Shown here in pieces: positions 62,249-64,000 of a stretch of 64,000 bases of DNA. Source of the DNA: Anseranas semipalmata (Eukaryota; Chordata; Aves; Anseriformes; Anseranatidae); assembly GCA_013399115.1 (NCBI GenBank), contig VXAA01006526.1, positions 10,962-74,961 of the forward strand, given 5' to 3'. Under the pieces are notes generated by a model. It saw only the letters and a list, made by a program, of their open reading frames with translations, ran no database searches and was not told the origin of the DNA. The number at the start of each line of letters is the position of its first letter. The stretch's first letter is position 1. The translations under genes and the position numbers were made by a program.

Positions 62249-64000
62249 ACTCTGGGGGTGATATGTTCCCTCAGGCAGATACATTGTAAATTGAAACCAG
62301 ATGTCCAACGAGTTGATGACATGTAGATTTTCAAGCAGGACTGAAATCTTTTCCCCGAATTCACAATGCTACAGACAAACTAATGTGACCCTGTGTGACA
62401 AACCAGTTACTGACCATGGCAAGTCTTAAATAATGTCAAATATTACTTTGTAATTGGACAAAAAAAGCTTTTATTGCTATGATTTTAAGTTTGATTTTTA
62501 TACACAGAGTGAAATCGTAACAAAACAAGCAGAGAAGGTAAGAGGCTACAGTAAGATTAGAGAATAGGAAAGGTACATTCGGAAGCCATTAACAGCTCAA
62601 TACTACTAACTAAAGCTAGCTTTAAGATAGTCCCTCCAGGGAGGATACTTCAAAGATGCTCAGATAAAAAAAGGCAATTTATTGGCTAAGTGATCTTCTT
62701 AGAGGCCCCCAAATTTCCTACCCAGCCCATTTGTTTTTCATTCCTCTTAAATTTTAAAGTCACCTTTGCAATTGCTCAAGATCTTTGAGGAATTTTTTTA
62801 GAAATTATACTAATTGGCCTATTTTTACTCCCCTCTTTTTGCCCTTAAAGATTACGAAGCTTGGTGCCTAAAAATAAGTCTGAGCGAGCTGAAGCCTGTG
62901 ATCCCCAGATGGTGATCAGCAAGAGACTTCGTTTTACACCCGTGCTTTGTGCGCGGGTACCTGTGCTTTCCCACACCAGCAAGTTTAACCATTGCAGCGT
63001 CGCTGTCTGACAGCAGCAATACCTGAATGTAGGACATGAACCGGCCCCTCACCACGGCTATTTCCTGCCGTCCTGAGAGTCTGAGGGCTCTGAAGTCTCA
63101 CGTTAGCCCTCCTTACTTCGATTTGGTTCAAATCTGCTGTGCAACATGAAAAGTTTCAGCAGTAAGAAGAAGCAAACAAATCCCACTGCAAAGCTCTCGC
63201 TGCGAGCCAGGCACTAATAACTGTATTTAGCACCTAAGAACGATTATAATTTTTTGTATTCCAGTAGAAATTCTAGACAGAATCTAGAAATAAGATAAAT
63301 AAGAAGTGTAGTATAAGATAAATAAGAAATACAGAAACTAGATAGTCCTACGGTAATGAAGAGATAGATACTATTCCAACAAGCTATTGTTCTTTTACGT
63401 ATTTTTAATGCTACTTCAATTTTGTACTGCATTGTCAGAAATATTGTGACCAGTACTTAATTCACCATTGAAGGAAAATGGCAAATTACATCACATGAAG
63501 CTAAGGGGCTATCTCCATGCCCCCATGCGTGGCCATTCAGAGATACCCGAAGCAGGTTAAGATGCTGGGTTAGCTGGGGTGCAGCCGTGCGGTGCTCTGC
63601 CGAGCCCAATATGTCCTCCTCCTCAGCGAGCACACGCAGTCTGTGCTAATGCAATTGTGATGATTTTCTGCTTTCCCTAAGTGCCTTCGCACTGTGACAC
63701 GGAGGAGCCAAAAGGCAAGGAGCTCCAGCTGGCAAGGAGGTGAGGACTAAGCTGTATCCATTAAAAAAAATTAAGTGTGGGCTTAATATTAAATACGAGA
63801 ATCTCACTAAATTTGTATGTGTTATATGGTGACATTTTTATGAGGCCACAGAGCAGGGTTAGGAGTGGAAAGCTCTCAGCATAAACATGCACTTCTCTTT
63901 TTCATGGAAATGTTCATTCATTCATAGTTTAAACAGAAAATGGAGAAACGTGTTAATTAAACTGTTTAAAGTTATTATTTAGCATTACATACACACGGGC
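62249..64000. other. Gene-free sequence to window end
   Basis: AT-rich with a modest CpG patch near 62900-63075. A 16-bp direct repeat ATAAGATAAATAAGAA occurs at 63290-63305 and 63313-63328. No gene, RNA or mobile element is recognised. Confidence 0.6.

Noticed and set aside
1..64000. Search for microRNA seeds, tRNA-like cloverleaves, retroviral LTRs, CRISPR-like spaced repeats and multi-gene cassettes
   Set aside because: None was found by eye. The absence of prokaryote-type features and the CR1 elements argue against any bacterial or phage system here.

Overview
This window looks like about 64 kb of vertebrate intergenic (or very long intronic) DNA, most likely from a bird. I found no protein-coding gene, rRNA or tRNA that I can support. 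The bird call rests on three things. First, there is a 5'-truncated CR1 LINE 3' end that finishes in the diagnostic ATTCTATG octamer repeat (about 25.04-25.09 kb). Second, there are several decayed archosaur/turtle-type elements: palindromic MITEs whose ends read like GGGCCAGATTC or GGGCCAAATCC, old CR1 pieces and MIR-like SINE cores. Third, interspersed repeats are sparse overall, which fits a bird better than a turtle or crocodilian. None of the open reading frames exceeds about 205 codons. They occur on both strands without a consistent frame, and none resembles a protein family I recognise apart from a dead reverse transcriptase.

Layout. The background is AT-rich and apparently single-copy. 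It is interrupted by short GC/CpG-rich islands near 1.4-1.7, 4.0-4.2, 5.0-5.4, 8.0-8.2, 17.4-17.6, 18.5-18.95, 22.3, 35.2-35.56 and 61.65-61.8 kb. The densest CpG clusters (17.4-17.6 and 18.5-18.95 kb) flank an AT-rich stretch at 17.64-18.48 kb. That stretch carries an octamer/POU motif, homeodomain-type TAATTA, a TCF/LEF motif and facing CT/GA tracts. This is the best candidate regulatory hub in the window. Other stretches of similar character are at 4.38-4.83, 22.4-23.4, 35.56-36.1 and 36.85-38.8 kb. Calling any of them conserved is inference, because no alignment could be run.

Repeats and structures. The most informative fossil is an antisense CR1-like LINE at about 59.30-60.06 kb. Its minus strand still encodes a recognisable reverse transcriptase motif A (MDIFYIDFKETLDKGPH), while the motif C region has lost its aspartates. 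A minisatellite of seven 24-bp units lies at 30.53-30.69 kb. A near-perfect hairpin sits beside a direct repeat at 14.37-14.47 kb, and a perfect 20-bp palindrome built from two RUNX-type sites is at 38.80 kb. No unusual multi-gene system, CRISPR array or defence island is present. The interest of the window is regulatory and palaeogenomic.
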